Below, piece after piece: positions 11,504-23,880 of a stretch of 64,000 bases of DNA. A program made the position numbers and the translations under genes. The DNA is taken from positions 115,876 to 179,875 of the forward strand of contig NW_023501118.1 of assembly GCF_014066305.1 (NCBI RefSeq), given 5' to 3'. Origin of the DNA: Letharia columbiana (lineage: Eukaryota > Ascomycota > Lecanoromycetes > Lecanorales > Parmeliaceae). The notes below the pieces were generated by a model. The model saw nothing but the letters and a program-made list of their open reading frames with translations, ran no database searches and was not told where the DNA came from. Every line of letters starts with the position of its first letter. The first letter of the stretch is position 1.

Positions 11504-12522
11504 AAAATAAGATATATTTAGTAAAGAAGAGGGAGATAGCGAGAATAAGAATAGCGAGATAATAAACTCCTTTACGATTTATAATAACGAAGGAGACATT
11601 AGCTAACTATTAAATAAGCGATTAATTAAATAACTACTTTTAGAATACGTTTAATCGTAGGCGAAATAAGGAATTTTTTCTAAGGCTAATATTTACGCGC
11701 GATAGGCTAGTAGATAGAGATAGAATAGTTAATAAGAGAGGAATTAGAGGGCTAAACCTCGAAAGAATTATTATATCGAATCTTTAGCTAAGTAAAAGAA
11801 GATATACTTTTATATTATTAATAAGGGCCTTACTTAAAAATAGATCGCTCTTTAAAGTAGTAAACGAAGCTAAATAATATAAGAATGATATAATAATAGA
11901 GGAAATTAATAATTTCGAAAATGATAGATAGCCTTTAAGTTAAAAGAGTAGTAATAAGAGAATTACGATCCCTCGTTAATGGGAATAAAAAGAGATATAT
12001 TCGATTTATCGACGATTAAGAAAAGGAGAATACTTAGAAAGAAAATATAAACTCTATAAACTAGGCGGAGCGAGTAAGTAATATTAATAATAATATCGAG
12101 AAATAATAGTATATCTTAGTTAGCTATTAATACTATAATATAATATAAGAAAATTTAGAATAATTATAATAGAACTCTTCGATAATAAAAAGATCTATAA
12201 TATCGATATAGTAGTAATTTAGAAGCTCTAGAGAAATATTAATATAAATATATCGTATTATTCTCTAAAGGATAGATTTAATTTAATCTACTTCTATTAT
12301 AATAATATACGAGTATACTTCTATATTAATAAGAGAATATTATTAAAGTAATAATATTTATTATATTACTTATCGAACCTCTATACTCTTAATATTAAAT
12401 TCGAAAATAATAGAATTATACGTATATATAATATTTATAACCTCGACGACTAATAAATAGATGAACTTAACGAATTATATAAGACGCTTATAAAGTTTAA
12501 GAATAATAAATAGATTATATTA

Positions 12523-12552
12523 GGCGACTTTAATCTTTATTATACGATATAA
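12523..12552 (+). pseudogene. LINE endonuclease motif (decayed)
   Basis: The frame reads GDFNLYYTI, then a stop, then GG. In intact fungal LINEs this is GDFNLHHPxWGG, the C-terminal catalytic Asp/Asn motif of the APE-type endonuclease. The HH to YY and W to stop changes fit RIP. It is in the same frame as the RT downstream. Confidence 0.7.
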
Positions 12553-13599
12553 GGGGGATTAAATACTTATATCGATAAGAGAGTAGAAGAATTAATATTT
12601 ATAGCGAAAGAATTTATTATAAAATAAGTATTGCTAGTAGAAATAATAATATATAAAGAAAACTATTAAATAATAATAGATCTACTATTCGCTACTTTAG
12701 TATTAATAATAAATATTATTAACTATAATATCGAAAATAATTTCGAAAGCGAATCTAATTATCTTTTAATTCTTATAAAGCTTAAGCTAGCCGTTATAAT
12801 GAAGTTAGTATTAATAATACGCCGAAACTTTAATAAATTAAATGCCGAGGTTCTAAGAGAGATACTCGCTAGAGCTATAATATCGAAAGAGTATCTAGTT
12901 AATTCCTCGAGGAATAATAAAAATCTTATTAACGATAATATCGATTATTAAATAATAACTATTATTAACTCTATTTAAGCGGCTATAGAGGAGTTTACTT
13001 CGATTATTAGATTATTACTATAATTTAAATCGAGATTTATATTAGAATATAAGAAAGTATAAAGACGTTATAAATCGCTAAAAAGAAGCTAAAGAATAAC
13101 GCTCTTAAAGAAAGTATAAGATAAGTATAAAGTCGCTAAGAACTTTAAAAATAATCTAATTAAGAGAACTATTAGAAAGGCGTTTAGAGAGTTTATAATA
13201 GAGGCGTATAAGTCGCTATAAATAATATAGAAAAAGATTAAGTAGACTAGAAAATAACTTATAATATAGACGTATCTCCCTTCGCTATTTAATAAAGATA
13301 AATAAAAATATAACGAACTAGGTCTAAAGGTAGATCTTCTTATAAGAACGTTCTTTTTATTATCGATATAGATAAAGTTAAATAATATTAACGTCGATAT
13401 AACGTATTTATAAGTCTATCTAATAGATATAATTATCGTAAATAAGATAAGAAAGGCTATAACGTAAATATCGTTAAAGAGAGTATCGAGGGGAGACGCG
13501 ATCTCTAATCTAATTCTTAAGAAGATTCTAAAGTCGTTACTTTCTTATCTATATAGAATATTTAATATATATATAACGAACGGTTACTATCTAGAGCAC

Positions 13600-14290
13600 T
13601 TTAGAATATCGATAATAATTATTCTTTCGAAGCCGAGTAAGAATTACTTGATTTCTAAAGGATATCGACTAATAGCTCTACTTAACACTATAGAAAAGAT
13701 AATAAAGTTTATTCTTACTAGGAGAATAGCGTATCTTACGAAGATATATAAACTTCTATCGACTATATATATAGGAGGCCGTAGATTACGATTATATAAA
13801 TACGGTATTTACTATCTTCTAGAAAGAATATATTAAATCTAAAACTCTAATAAAGTAACTACGATATTACTACTAGACGTTTTAGATATATATAATAAAG
13901 TCTCTTATCCTCGACTACTCTATAATCTTCGAAAGCGAAAAATCGATATAAGAGTAGTTAACTAAATAGAATCGTTCTTATTTAATAGAATAATAGTATT
14001 AAAAATAAGCGAATACTCTATATTAAAGACTTTTATAGCAATCGAAATTCCTTAAGAATTACCGCTATCGCCTATACTTTATCTCTTCTATAACTTAAAT
14101 CTTATCGATAAATATAATAATCGCGTCGACTTAGAAATAATAGTTATCGACTTTATAGACGATATAAGTCTTCTAATAGTAGAAGACTTTATCGAGAAAA
14201 ATTATAACGCTTTTTATAAAATCTACGACGAAGTTTATATAAAGTAGGCGTTACAATATAAATCGAAGTTTAATTCTAATAAATATTAAC
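13600..14290 (+). pseudogene. LINE reverse transcriptase domain (decayed)
   Basis: The frame contains the RT order of landmarks: the GYRLIALLNTIEK motif near 13660 (normally RPIALLNTLxK), IGGRRLR near 13770, motif A as LLLDVLDIYNKV near 13870, a GIPQGSPLSP-type motif B reduced to EIP-stop-ELPLSP near 14050, and the catalytic FIDD (F/YxDD) at 14152-14163. A 62-codon stretch (13648-13836) is still open by chance; the remainder has many stops. Confidence 0.85.
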
Positions 14291-15043
14291 TACTATATCT
14301 TAGTAGAAAATAGAGATTTAGCTTAAATTATTCTCTATAACTTAATAAGAGATAATATATTAAGGCGAGACGCTTTATTCGCTATCTAGAAGTCGAAATT
14401 AATTTTAAACTTCTATAAAGTTATTATAATAAGAAGATTCGATCTAAAACTACTAAAAGTATCGATATACTAGCGAGAATTATCGAATTAATATAGAGTA
14501 ATAATTATAAGAGTATAAGATAGCTCTATTAGGCGGTAATTATCTTATAAATAATATATTACTACTTAGTATAATATTAGCTCGAAGATACTATCGACTA
14601 TAATAAAACTTATCTCTTATCGCTATAAAGAATTTAATCTTAGATAGAGAGAAAGATAACTAAAGTATTTAAGGTTATATTTATTTTAGTACTCGATATA
14701 AAAGCGTATTTTCTATTAGTTAAATAATAGCTAGATAAGATTATCTCGAAAGCTATCTTATAAATCGCTATTAGTTTAATATATAGCGAGATTATTAAGT
14801 TATAATTCGAGCGATAGAAGTTTAAAAGAAAACTTAAGAAGAATAGGAAACTAAGTTTATTAAAGCGATATATTAATAGATTCGAAGAACGATACGGCGA
14901 TATTAATAAGATTAAGAAACTACGCTCTTTCAGCGCCGCCCTCGATTAAGAGCCTTTTAAAATAATAATTTATAAGATTAAGAAAGCCGCTAAAGAACTA
15001 GCTAAAAGATCGATTAATAAGGGATATATAATAATATATATGA

Positions 15044-15088
15044 GACGATAGCGGGATTAATAAAAAGGTGAGAGCTTTAGCTATATTA
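15044..15088 (+). pseudogene. LINE RNase H motif (decayed)
   Basis: DDSGINKKVRALAI matches the TDGSGIxxKVGASAV active-site strand of the RNase H domain carried by fungal LINEs. It lies in a different frame from the RT, implying at least one indel between 14.16 and 15.04 kb in addition to RIP. Confidence 0.6.
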
Positions 15089-16216
15089 TTAAATATTAAT
15101 TCTACTTTTAATATCTATTTAAGCTTAAGCGACTAATATACGATATATTCGACGAAGTTATATAATATTCTTTAAGCTCTAACTATAATAGTTATATACT
15201 AAATAAGGTTATAACTTAGTAAAATTATAGTAAATACGAATAATTAAATATCGATTTAGGCTATCGAAGACTTAAGTAAGTATTTAAGATAGATCTATAT
15301 GATATAGATAGTATAGATTATTAATTCGCTAAGATATCTCGGGGTAGTAATAGAATTATACTAGATTTCGACATATATCGATATCGATAATAATAAATAG
15401 GCGAGATAGAAAGGCGAAGAGAGGTTATTAGCTAGCGAGAGCGAGTAATTTATAATAAAAGAGTAAAGGTAAATACTAACGAAATAGCTTAATTATTAAT
15501 TATATAGATAAGAATAATATCGACAATTAAGATAGCTATTAGAGACTACGCGATAAAATAATAAACTATCAAATAGGCTAACGAGAAGCGAGGCGGTATT
15601 CTTAGAAGGATTTAATTAACATCGTTAAAATAAATATAACTTCTATATTCGAGAGTTAAGCGCGCTAAGATATCGCTAATAACGTAAATAAAGATCGAGA
15701 AAATAGATCTTAAGGCCTTTCTTTATAATCGATAAGTATCGAATATAGAGAATAAAGAATACGAGTATAAAGCGAAGTAGACGACTCGATATATTCTTTA
15801 CAAATATAGGCTATTTAGTAAGAAGCGAGGAATATAATAAGTCGAAGAAAGAAGAAAGATGAAAGAGAAGATTATTACTTATAAAGATATATTAATAAAA
15901 CCACGCTACGCCTCTATAGCGGCGGACTTTATAAGGAGTATTAAGCTTATTAAGTAATATTAAGCCCTTAATAAGAACTAATAATAAGGATTTACTAGAG
16001 TAAGCGGTTAAAAAGAAGGATACGATTAAGACGGGAGGGCCTCAGCGATATAGGGTATACCCCTTCCCAAGGATCAAGTACAACAAGACGCAGAACCATG
16101 ACGGTGACTTATATAGCCTCATTTATTTAAGATTATATGATTGGCCGAAAGGATTAGATAGATTATGTAACTCGCATAGTCGGCTACTAGGGCAAGACTT
16201 CAGGGTAGTATAATGT

Positions 16217-16244
16217 AATCAATCAATCAATCAATCAATCAATC
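16217..16244 (+). repeat. (AATC)7 microsatellite
   Basis: Seven perfect AATC units end 27 bases before the ATG of the aldo-keto reductase gene, followed by a short C run. It lies in the probable 5' leader or core promoter. Confidence 0.9.
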
Positions 16245-16271
16245 ACCCCCCAATCATATATACAAATCACA

Positions 16272-17547
16272 ATGACTGCTCCTCCACCTGCCCCACCTAA
16301 GAGCTTGCTAGCTCGCCATCGAGTACTAGCCCCTACAGCTGCCGTACACGTCAGCCCGATATGTCTAGGTGCCATGAACTTTGGCAACGCCTGGAAGAAC
16401 ATACTGGGCGAATGCAACAAGGAGACTGCTTTCGAAATGCTCGATTACTTCTATGAGCAGGGCGGCAACTTCATTGATACGTGAGTATCCCTCAATGCAT
16501 GTCTTAGTCTCTACACCGAGAGCAGCGTTGATGATTCGTGTAGGGCAAATGGCTATCAAGCCGAAGAATCAGAGACATGGCTGGGCGAGTGGATGGCCAA
16601 GACTGGACGGAGAGACGAGATAGTCCTCGCGACCAAGTACTCCTCCGGATACAAGAATACCTCCGCGCCCGGGTTGATGCAGTCCAACTTTGGCGGCAAC
16701 TCGGCCAAGAGTCTACACGTCTCCGTGGAAGCCAGTCTGAAGAAGCTGCAGACCTCCTACATCGACTTGGTACCCCCCCACACCCTCTCGTCCCCGCTTC
16801 TTACTCTTGTGGAGGATCATCGCTGAGCTTTGTCTTCTCCCCCAGCTCTACGTACACTACTGGGACATGCACACCTGCATCCCCGAAGTAATGCAGTCCC
16901 TCAATCACCTTGTCTCCTGTCGCAAAGTCCTCTACCTCGGCATATCCGACACTCCCGCCTGGGTTGTCGCAAAATGCAATGCCTACGCCCGTCAGTACGG
17001 CCTGCGCCAATTCAGCGTATACCAAGGGAAATGGTCCGCCGCCGAACGCGATTTTGAGCGGGATATCATACCTATGTGCATGGACGAAGGGATGTCACTG
17101 GCGCCGTGGGGCGCGCTAGGGGGTGGGTATTTCAAGCCGAAGGAGCAGATTGGGAAAGATGGGGGGAGGAATTTGCCACATGTGAAAGCGCAAAATGCTG
17201 AGCAGGTGTCTGATGCGCTGGATAAGATTGCCAAGAGAAAAGGGACACTGGTTACGAGTGTGGCGTTGGCTTATGTGATGCATAAGGCGCCGTATGTGTT
17301 CCCGATTTGTGGTGGGAGAAAGGTGGACCATCTCAAAGGCAACATTGAAGCACTGGGACTGCAGCTCAGTGAGGACGATATGCAAGAGATTGAGCAAGCA
17401 TATCCCTTCGACGTTGGGTTTCCACACAACATGCTGGCTGGCGGACCAAATGCTGCGAAAGGGCCGCAAGACAACGTGATTTCGAAGAGGCTGGGCCACA
17501 TAGACTACGTAAAAGCTCCGCAGCCAATACCACCGCAAGAGCTATAG
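16272..17547 (+). CDS. Aryl-alcohol-dehydrogenase-type aldo-keto reductase
   Basis: Three exons (16272-16480, 16544-16769, 16846-17547) join to 378 aa. The AKR tetrad is present: D69 and Y74 in FIDTANGY (the first intron splits T70), K101 in LATKYSSGY and H149 in LYVHYWD. The C-terminal half has the SVYQGKWS and APWGALGGGYF motifs and a GGRKVDHL cofactor-site sequence, placing it with the AKR9/AAD group (norsolorinic-acid reductase and yeast Aad-like enzymes). Such enzymes reduce aryl aldehydes with NADPH in the cytosol; the substrate is not deducible and no polyketide synthase is nearby. It lies about 230 bases downstream of the dead LINE and carries no RIP damage. Codon ends shift from C-rich in the first part of exon 3 to G-rich in the last part. 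Confidence 0.9.
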
Positions 17548-19019
17548 GTGGGTGCAATAGTACAAGTGGCCGTGTTGGGACGAGGTATCGTATACCATAA
17601 GGAACCTATGGATCGTATCCGAGTGAGGTGTACTAGTACTTACTATGCTGATACCTACGGACTGCCTTCCCCTTCCGCTCGCATAGCTTCGACTGTTTCA
17701 TTCTTCCAGTATTATGCAGTGGACTCTACTCCCAGCTCCTCAACGTCAGCTATACAGCCATGGTCACTGACACCGCAAGAGCGGACAACGTTCCCCAAAA
17801 CATTCCCAGCTACAATGAACCACATCCCCCCAACGCTCTCGCCATGCTCCCAACCTGAATGGTCCCCTGTTTCCAATTATCTCAACGACCACATCTCTCG
17901 CAAAACGATTGCCTGCGTCCCCTCCAAAAATCCCCACCAACTTGTCCGCCATGGAACTGAGCGCCAGGCTGTCTCAAGCCCTCGGCATCAAGATCCGCCG
18001 CCTTTTTCTCCACACGAACAAATGCAATGGCGATACCCGGCCGTGTACAATGCAAGCAGGTCACCTGTGCGGGTCGCCGAGTGTGGGCCCGGCACCGACG
18101 GGCGAATGCATCTTGCTATTGGGGCCAGACGGTAGCGAGCGTATTCGTGCGTTATGTGGCAAGGCGTAGGTTGCGATTGTACGGCCTCGTCGCAATGAAT
18201 ACGGCTTGAAGCAGGTAACACACGATCTCATTGACTCATTTCCATCTCACTCGAAATATCTCAATGTTTGCACGTCAGCAATCTTCCGTGGGTCCGCCGA
18301 GCTGTATAGTACGTCGCAAGCGAATCTGTCTCCGGAAACTGCTGGCGAATGAGTTGTAATCGCGTACGTATCCACTGTCCGTGATATATGAACCTCACTT
18401 TTCTGCTACAGTCGCCCAAATTTCCAGCATCACTCCTCTATATATGAACTCAGACTGTGTACAGATGCCAGAACATGAACCTCAGAACCCTGGATGGACC
18501 AAGGAATGAGAAGCCCTCCGTCTCGTCAAAAGAGAACATTCTTCTGATCAAGCATTCTGTACTTCTTTGTTCACAACATCAAGCTACTGTTCTCCAGAGC
18601 TTCCACCTAATCAAGCGTTCTATAAGGGTCTGAGTCCTGCCGCCACTTCGCTCAGACTTGATAGCCCACCTAAAGGCTTTGGTAATAGTCTGGTTCTTCG
18701 GAATCGACTTAGTGGTTTGGTTATGCTTTGTGAAGTCTGTCCTTCGCTGGGAGATTTTGGCTCCCCGGGCGTTTCCGAAGAGGGTGGGTGCCGTGGGGGG
18801 GCTTTGATGCAGACTGTACTCTGCCGTTTTCATCTACTTCAGCTCCTCCTCCTTCCCGATCTCATTTAGACCCACCTTCTAGTCGTATAGATCAGAATAT
18901 GGTCTCTCAATAACTTCTCTTCCGGAGAAGAATCGTCATTATATAACAATATAAGAGGTAAGTTTTATCAAAAGGTAGTCTGTGCCGAAGCCAACAAGAT
19001 AGATTCCTGACAGAGCATT
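17548..19019. other. Intergenic, only unsupported short frames
   Basis: Several plus-strand frames (17548-18135, 17909-18169) are open but do not form a coherent protein, and no domain is visible. An ATG at 17760 begins a 32-codon frame of ordinary composition. Just upstream of 19020 there is a TATATAA-like sequence near 18942, which may serve the next ORF. Confidence 0.4.
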
Positions 19020-19767
19020 ATGACCCAGACATCGTGCTCAGACCCGGCCAGTCTCGGGTTTCAAGCTTCCACCTACAACTACAACAAGATCTTCGAATCT
19101 CAGCCGCCAGACGAAGATCTCCTCCTTCCAGATTTCATGCGTAATGATAGATCGACGTGGTCAGGATCGGTTCAGAGCATGGACTACTACAGCCCATACC
19201 AGGCTACACCGCTGGCCACAAACCTTGGGGCAACTCATCAAGTACCGCGATGGGCTAAAGACACTATCAGTGGCTACAATACCGTCGAGGGGGCCAAGAG
19301 CCACCCAAAGCGTGGAAATAGAAAGCTGCGTGATGCCGGAATTAACACTGAAGGCATCAACAGAGGCGATCCTCAAAGTCAGCCACGCATGAAGAACCAG
19401 AAGCCCCTCGCACGGAAGCAGCTATAGCCCCCTCACCCTGCGACCTGGCCTCGGCAATTCATCGAGCAAAGCAAAGACCACTGCCGCCGGAAAGGGATTA
19501 AAGTGTCCAAACTGGGACAAAAGAAAGCAATGCTGGAGGACAGACCAAGCTGGTCTCTCTAGCTCTGAGATGCGGGATGACACCAAGTTTTACCAACAGT
19601 ATAAAGTTCAACGGCAAGATCTTCCAACAGCAATGCTAGATATGCCAATCCGTCAAGGGCAGTACCGTCAGCAGGTCGGTCTTGGCATTGGGATGGCCCG
19701 AGGCCAGATGGGGTCAAAAGTACAGCGAGACCTGTCCCTCCAAGTCTCAAAAGAGCACACAGAATAG
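19020..19767 (+). CDS. Hypothetical, Ser/Gln-rich, possibly spliced or decayed
   Basis: Frame 19020-19427 (135 aa, starting MTQTSCSDPASLG) is acidic, then polar, ending in basic Pro/Gln-rich sequence. A second frame then reads on to the stop at 19765 and includes KCPNWDKRKQCWRTD and Gln/Met-rich sequence. The frame changes by one between the two near 19,400, and no good intron spans it. The low-complexity acidic/Gln composition would suit a transcription regulator, but I recognise no DNA-binding domain. It may be a pseudogene. Confidence 0.28.
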
Positions 19768-22700
19768 ATGAATTGATTTCACATTGATGATTGAAGAACC
19801 CGAAATTGCTTGTGCCAAACCGCACGTACCTTAGTGTTTCTCAGGCCTGAGTAGGTAGAAAGCAACCGGGAAGCAAATCCCTCAGCACACCATCGCCGGC
19901 AGCCCTAGCGACCCCTCTCAAAAGCCCACTTCCACCTCGAGTCCACGCTGCACACCCCAACATCCCCCAAGAACACCATCCTTCACAGAGCACTTGGTGG
20001 CGCAAAAGCGGACCACATGAGCACTCTCAATTATCATCCGTGGCGGCAACGTCTCCAACGATTCCGTCTGTCAGCCCCGGTGAGAACTGCGTGTTTATCT
20101 GGTCTGGCTTACAGCACACCGGGGAGAAGGAGAGTCTGGCAGGGACGAGGCTTCGCGTATGCCGAACATATCCGGTGTTTCGGTCCCAATGAGGTCAGTG
20201 CATATATTGAGCACATGCTGGTTTTAGGACGCAGCTGTCTGGCAATCTTTGTCAATGAGCAATTCTGTCGCTGACAAACGCGTAACTATTTCCTGGTTCC
20301 CGCGATAAAGCAGCAGCCCTGGAAGAACTCCCATATCCAATGAAATTCTCTCGGGCACCTCGCGGGAAGTTCCTTAGGAGGATTGCTGATCCCCAGCTGT
20401 ATCGGTTGCTTTCCAGAGCGCTCAAAGAGGAGGAATCTCCCAGCCCGTGCCTTATCACCTCGCTTCTCTGGGTCCATAGCTCTCAAAGCAGTGTCTCTGT
20501 CATCTCCGGGGGCGGTAATAGCCAGCAGATTGACCTTATGTTGGGCAGCATTGCGAGAGCTCCTGGCGGTCATGAGCCGATGCGGTAAAAGGCATGTGTG
20601 TCGCGCTCGCGTCCGCTACTCGTGACGCATGAGGCTTTGCATTGTTCAGAAATCACATCAACTTGGTGGGTGATGCGGACCAAGCGATTTTTACTCGTCA
20701 GCGTGGCCGCGTAAGCCGCGTTTTTTGTTGGAGTGGCCAAACAACCCTCCAGGAAAGCCTTCAAGGTCTTGAGAGAATCACAACGCGGGCAGGGATTCGA
20801 CTCCTGCTGGCGCTCCTCTGTTTCCTCTATTCATACCACAGTGTCGTGACAAGCGATGGAGCGAGGAAGGACTGCGTCGGAGAAAGGGCCAGGATCAACT
20901 CGCGTGATTTCATAGAACACGCGCGACGTGCTGTTCAGCGCGACGATCTGAGAGATATGATCAAAGGCTTTGTAAGTTTCGAGAATGAGATCGGTTGGCA
21001 GGTCCCGAAGTGGACTCGACAGTTCCGGCCTCTGACCCCTGCGGAAGGGTGAATCCTATGCAGATCATGGAGTCACCGTCGCTATTTTTAGGTAAAAGCC
21101 GAGAAAAAACAAATTGCAGGGATGAGAGATAGACTTCGGCATTTCGCCTAAATAACAAAGCGATTCTGGGGAGCAAAGGGAGCTATCTGATCCCAGAAGA
21201 TGGCATGTGACCCCGACCTGCTACCGGAGAGGAGTTGTTTACTCCGAAATGTACGTACATCGGGAGATGCCAGGGACATTGCTGAAAAACTCTCCGTGAG
21301 GTTTAGTAGACCAACATCAGTATACGCAAATTTGGTGAATATGGTTCGCTTGCAAGGACAAAATTACATTTGTGGGACATGCCGAAGCTGTAGAAGGAGA
21401 ATGATAGAAACACCCTAAGGTAGTGTCCAAACCGGGCGGCGTTGAGTCTGTTTTGACTCAACAACTTGAGTTTTAGCACAAAGGAAAGATCCACCCCATC
21501 CAACACTCACCAAGCTTAGCCCCTGCTTCGAGCTTACTCTTATCACCACCACATCTCCTCATGCGCGCCTGTCAGATTAGCTATCACCGTGTCACTCGGC
21601 ATAGAAGGTTCTACCAAGCACATAGGCAAGAAGCCTCGAATCACCCGGTACGCCTACCAGCTAAAAATACGCCCATGCCCCCATCGCTGACCGGGTCTCC
21701 TACTCTTTGTGATTCCTTAGACACCACCACTGTCCAGGTCATAGTCGGAGAAAGCTAGAAGGCCTTCAACATGCACAGAAGGATTCTCTGTAATGTCGCC
21801 CTGAACTTTCGCACCGTTGTAGGGGGAATTTCCTCGAAGGTGTAGAGCAGATGCTTGAGCTGCCCAAGGAAGACGAGACCCTGTTTCGACACTTTTAGCT
21901 GTGAGTATACACGAAGTGTTGCTGGAGGATTATGAAAGCTTCGACGGCATCGATTGGGTACAAAACAGGCTCCTCCGCGATGTTTGCCCAGAGTTCAGTA
22001 CGGCATTTGGCAACGCACTTGGATACTGAATCCCTGCCAGCCACCACGCGTACTTTCAAATACCAAAGTGGGTTCAATCTTCGATCTGAACTTTCCTTTT
22101 CTGACAGCCGGATCCAGTGGGGTGTGATGGGCCTTTCTTTTGAGCTGAATAAACATTTGCCACAGACAATGACTAGAGGCTAACCATTGCACCGACGTAG
22201 CTAAGAGCTTGCTGTGACTAATATACCTCGAGGTATCCTGATGCGTGGAGAATCAAAGACTGGCAGAGAGACCATTTTCGATTTCAAGCCTCGCTGCCCT
22301 GAGAGCCGAAGACATCGTGCCCTATTACGATGGGATGATGGTCCGACTGTTCTGCTGCCGTTACTGGTACTGCCGATTGGTCAATTGGAAGGTCATACAC
22401 CTTCTCGGACAAACTTGTTTTAGAAATTCAGGATTACGCTTAGTGCATCCGTGGAACCTCAATTGGGAATCCTTCGCAACCCCACTGTGCGGATTACCTG
22501 AATGATTGAGTACCCAAACCGTTGAAGGGCGCTCGTCTCCCGTCATCTGACATGTTGCAGCGCGGAAGTAGCTGCTCGTCCGCGAATTAACCTGTTAAGC
22601 GCGCTGAGCAAGATCACAGCCGTTGTCCCTCTTTTGCCTCTTCTTTTTCCGGGCTTTGGTACGGAGTATGTCATACTGCATACAAATTCCCGCACACTGC

Positions 22701-23591
22701 ATATATATTCCCGCACTAGCTAGAAACATCCCAGCTTGTGACCACCTCGGGAAGCTCGCTTTGGCCTTCTTGTTAGGAGTTCATATCATCCATAATCTCG
22801 ATCTGTTTGCCTGCATACTGCATGATGCTTATCAAACAAGCGCCGCGGATCGGAACTGAGAAACTTCCTTTGTACAGCAGCTCTATGCGCTGCAACCTGA
22901 CCTGCACCTCTTGGCCTCTCGAAAGCCTCCGATTTGTCTCATCTTGCGTCTCATTGAAGATTGAATCTCGAGCTTCAATTAGGCATCCATCTTTACGTTT
23001 CGGAGGTACAAACGTCTGCAGGTATTACACTCCCGCAGTAAGATAAGCCTACTGCAATGCATCGGAAGTCCTCCCCCGGCCCTCAGACCTTCAAGGGGCC
23101 ATGGCGTGCAGCGAAAGCATAGGATCTCTCAACACCATTATTTCAAATGCCTCAACCGAGGGTAGCCTTTGGCCAATCAAAAAAATCGTCTGAAATGTGT
23201 GCCCAGTTGGTCGCTTTCGCGGACCAAATTTGTAAGACTCCTGCAGAAAAGTTGGCAACCAATCGGCATGCGAAAGAGGGGGAAATGCACGAATGATCTG
23301 CATGCCTCAAGAGAGAGAAGATACTTGTGAAATCCTTAATTCCCCACGCAAACGGCCAGCCTCACCCCACGCGTATATACAGCTAGTGACGTTTAGGTTA
23401 GAGACATTAGCCTCTCATCTGAGTGGTGGAAAGCGAGGGTACTCCTCGGACAAGGATATGACTCGTCATGAGGACCGTGTCTCTCATGCGGATACCCGTT
23501 TCAACCTCAACCCCCTCGACCCTGTCGCTTGCTCCGAAAGAACATATTCCAAGATGTACGAGCCCGAATACGGGCTTCTTAGGTCGCGGCC
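19768..23591. other. Gene-poor stretch
   Basis: There are many short frames on both strands, the longest being 20642-21052 plus (136 aa) and 20286-20573 minus (95 aa); none shows a domain or splice logic. Composition is ordinary (no RIP). The frame 23293-23607 directly precedes the Cys-rich small gene and probably covers its leader. A T-loop-like GGGATTCGACTCC at about 20800 has no matching tRNA arms. Confidence 0.45.
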
Positions 23592-23880
23592 ATGTGCAGA
23601 ATCCTGAGACTCCAGTATGAGTGCGGCCACGACTCACCACAGGGTATAGCTCCTTGCGCTGGAAGAAATTACGGCGGCTGCAAGGGCCAGAGATATCAGG
23701 ATGAGAGGCGACCGGAACATTGTCCCAGATGCGGTGAGTGGGTGCTCCAGCCGATGTGCTGCGTTTGAGGGACCAACGCGCTGGACTGACGTTCTTCCAG
23801 TTGCGGATATCGCTGCAAGAAGGGCCGCAGAGATAACAGCAAGCGCACGCGTCCTCATAACCCCACCCGATTCTCCCTGA
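23592..23880 (+). CDS. Small Cys-rich (zinc-ribbon-like) protein
   Basis: Exons 23592-23733 and 23801-23880 join through a 67-nt intron (GTGAGT, CTGAC branch site, CCAG) to 73 aa. Exon 1 starts MCRILRLQYECGHDS and has Cys/His in a C-x8-C-x-H spacing, then PCAG, GCKG and a closing CPRC. The second exon adds an Ala/Arg-rich tail ending TPPDSP. Small ascomycete proteins starting MCR followed by a YxCGH motif and ending in CPxC are common and have no known function; metal binding is an inference from the Cys/His pattern. The upstream region is poor in other genes. Confidence 0.5.

Larger units (their letters stand above)
10270..16040 (+). mobile_element. RIP-destroyed Tad/I-like LINE retrotransposon
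   Basis: About 5.8 kb of TpA-rich sequence almost lacking CpA and TpG (for example none of either and eight TpA in 12001-12060), while CpG is retained. Read on the plus strand it contains, in order, gag-type zinc knuckles, an APE endonuclease motif, reverse transcriptase and RNase H. This is the layout of fungal Tad1/I-clade non-LTR elements. In-frame TAA/TAG codons occur throughout, mostly where CAA, CAG or TGG would be expected, so it encodes nothing. Gag, endonuclease and RT motifs are all in the same reading frame. The ends are defined only by composition; I saw no clear target-site duplication or 3' poly-A. An A-rich stretch at 10238-10272 lies at the 5' side. Confidence 0.88.

Noticed and set aside
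13648..13836. Intact 62-aa ORF inside the LINE
   Set aside because: It is a stop-free window of the RIP-damaged RT domain, not an independent gene.
8864..17547. NmrA-like and aldo-keto reductase genes as parts of a secondary-metabolite cluster
   Set aside because: No backbone synthase, P450, transporter or regulator lies between or beside them; they are separated by a dead LINE.
20745..20820. tRNA-like T-loop (GGGATTCGACTCC) on the plus strand
   Set aside because: The loop does not begin with TTC at the right place, and there are no matching D, anticodon or acceptor stems.
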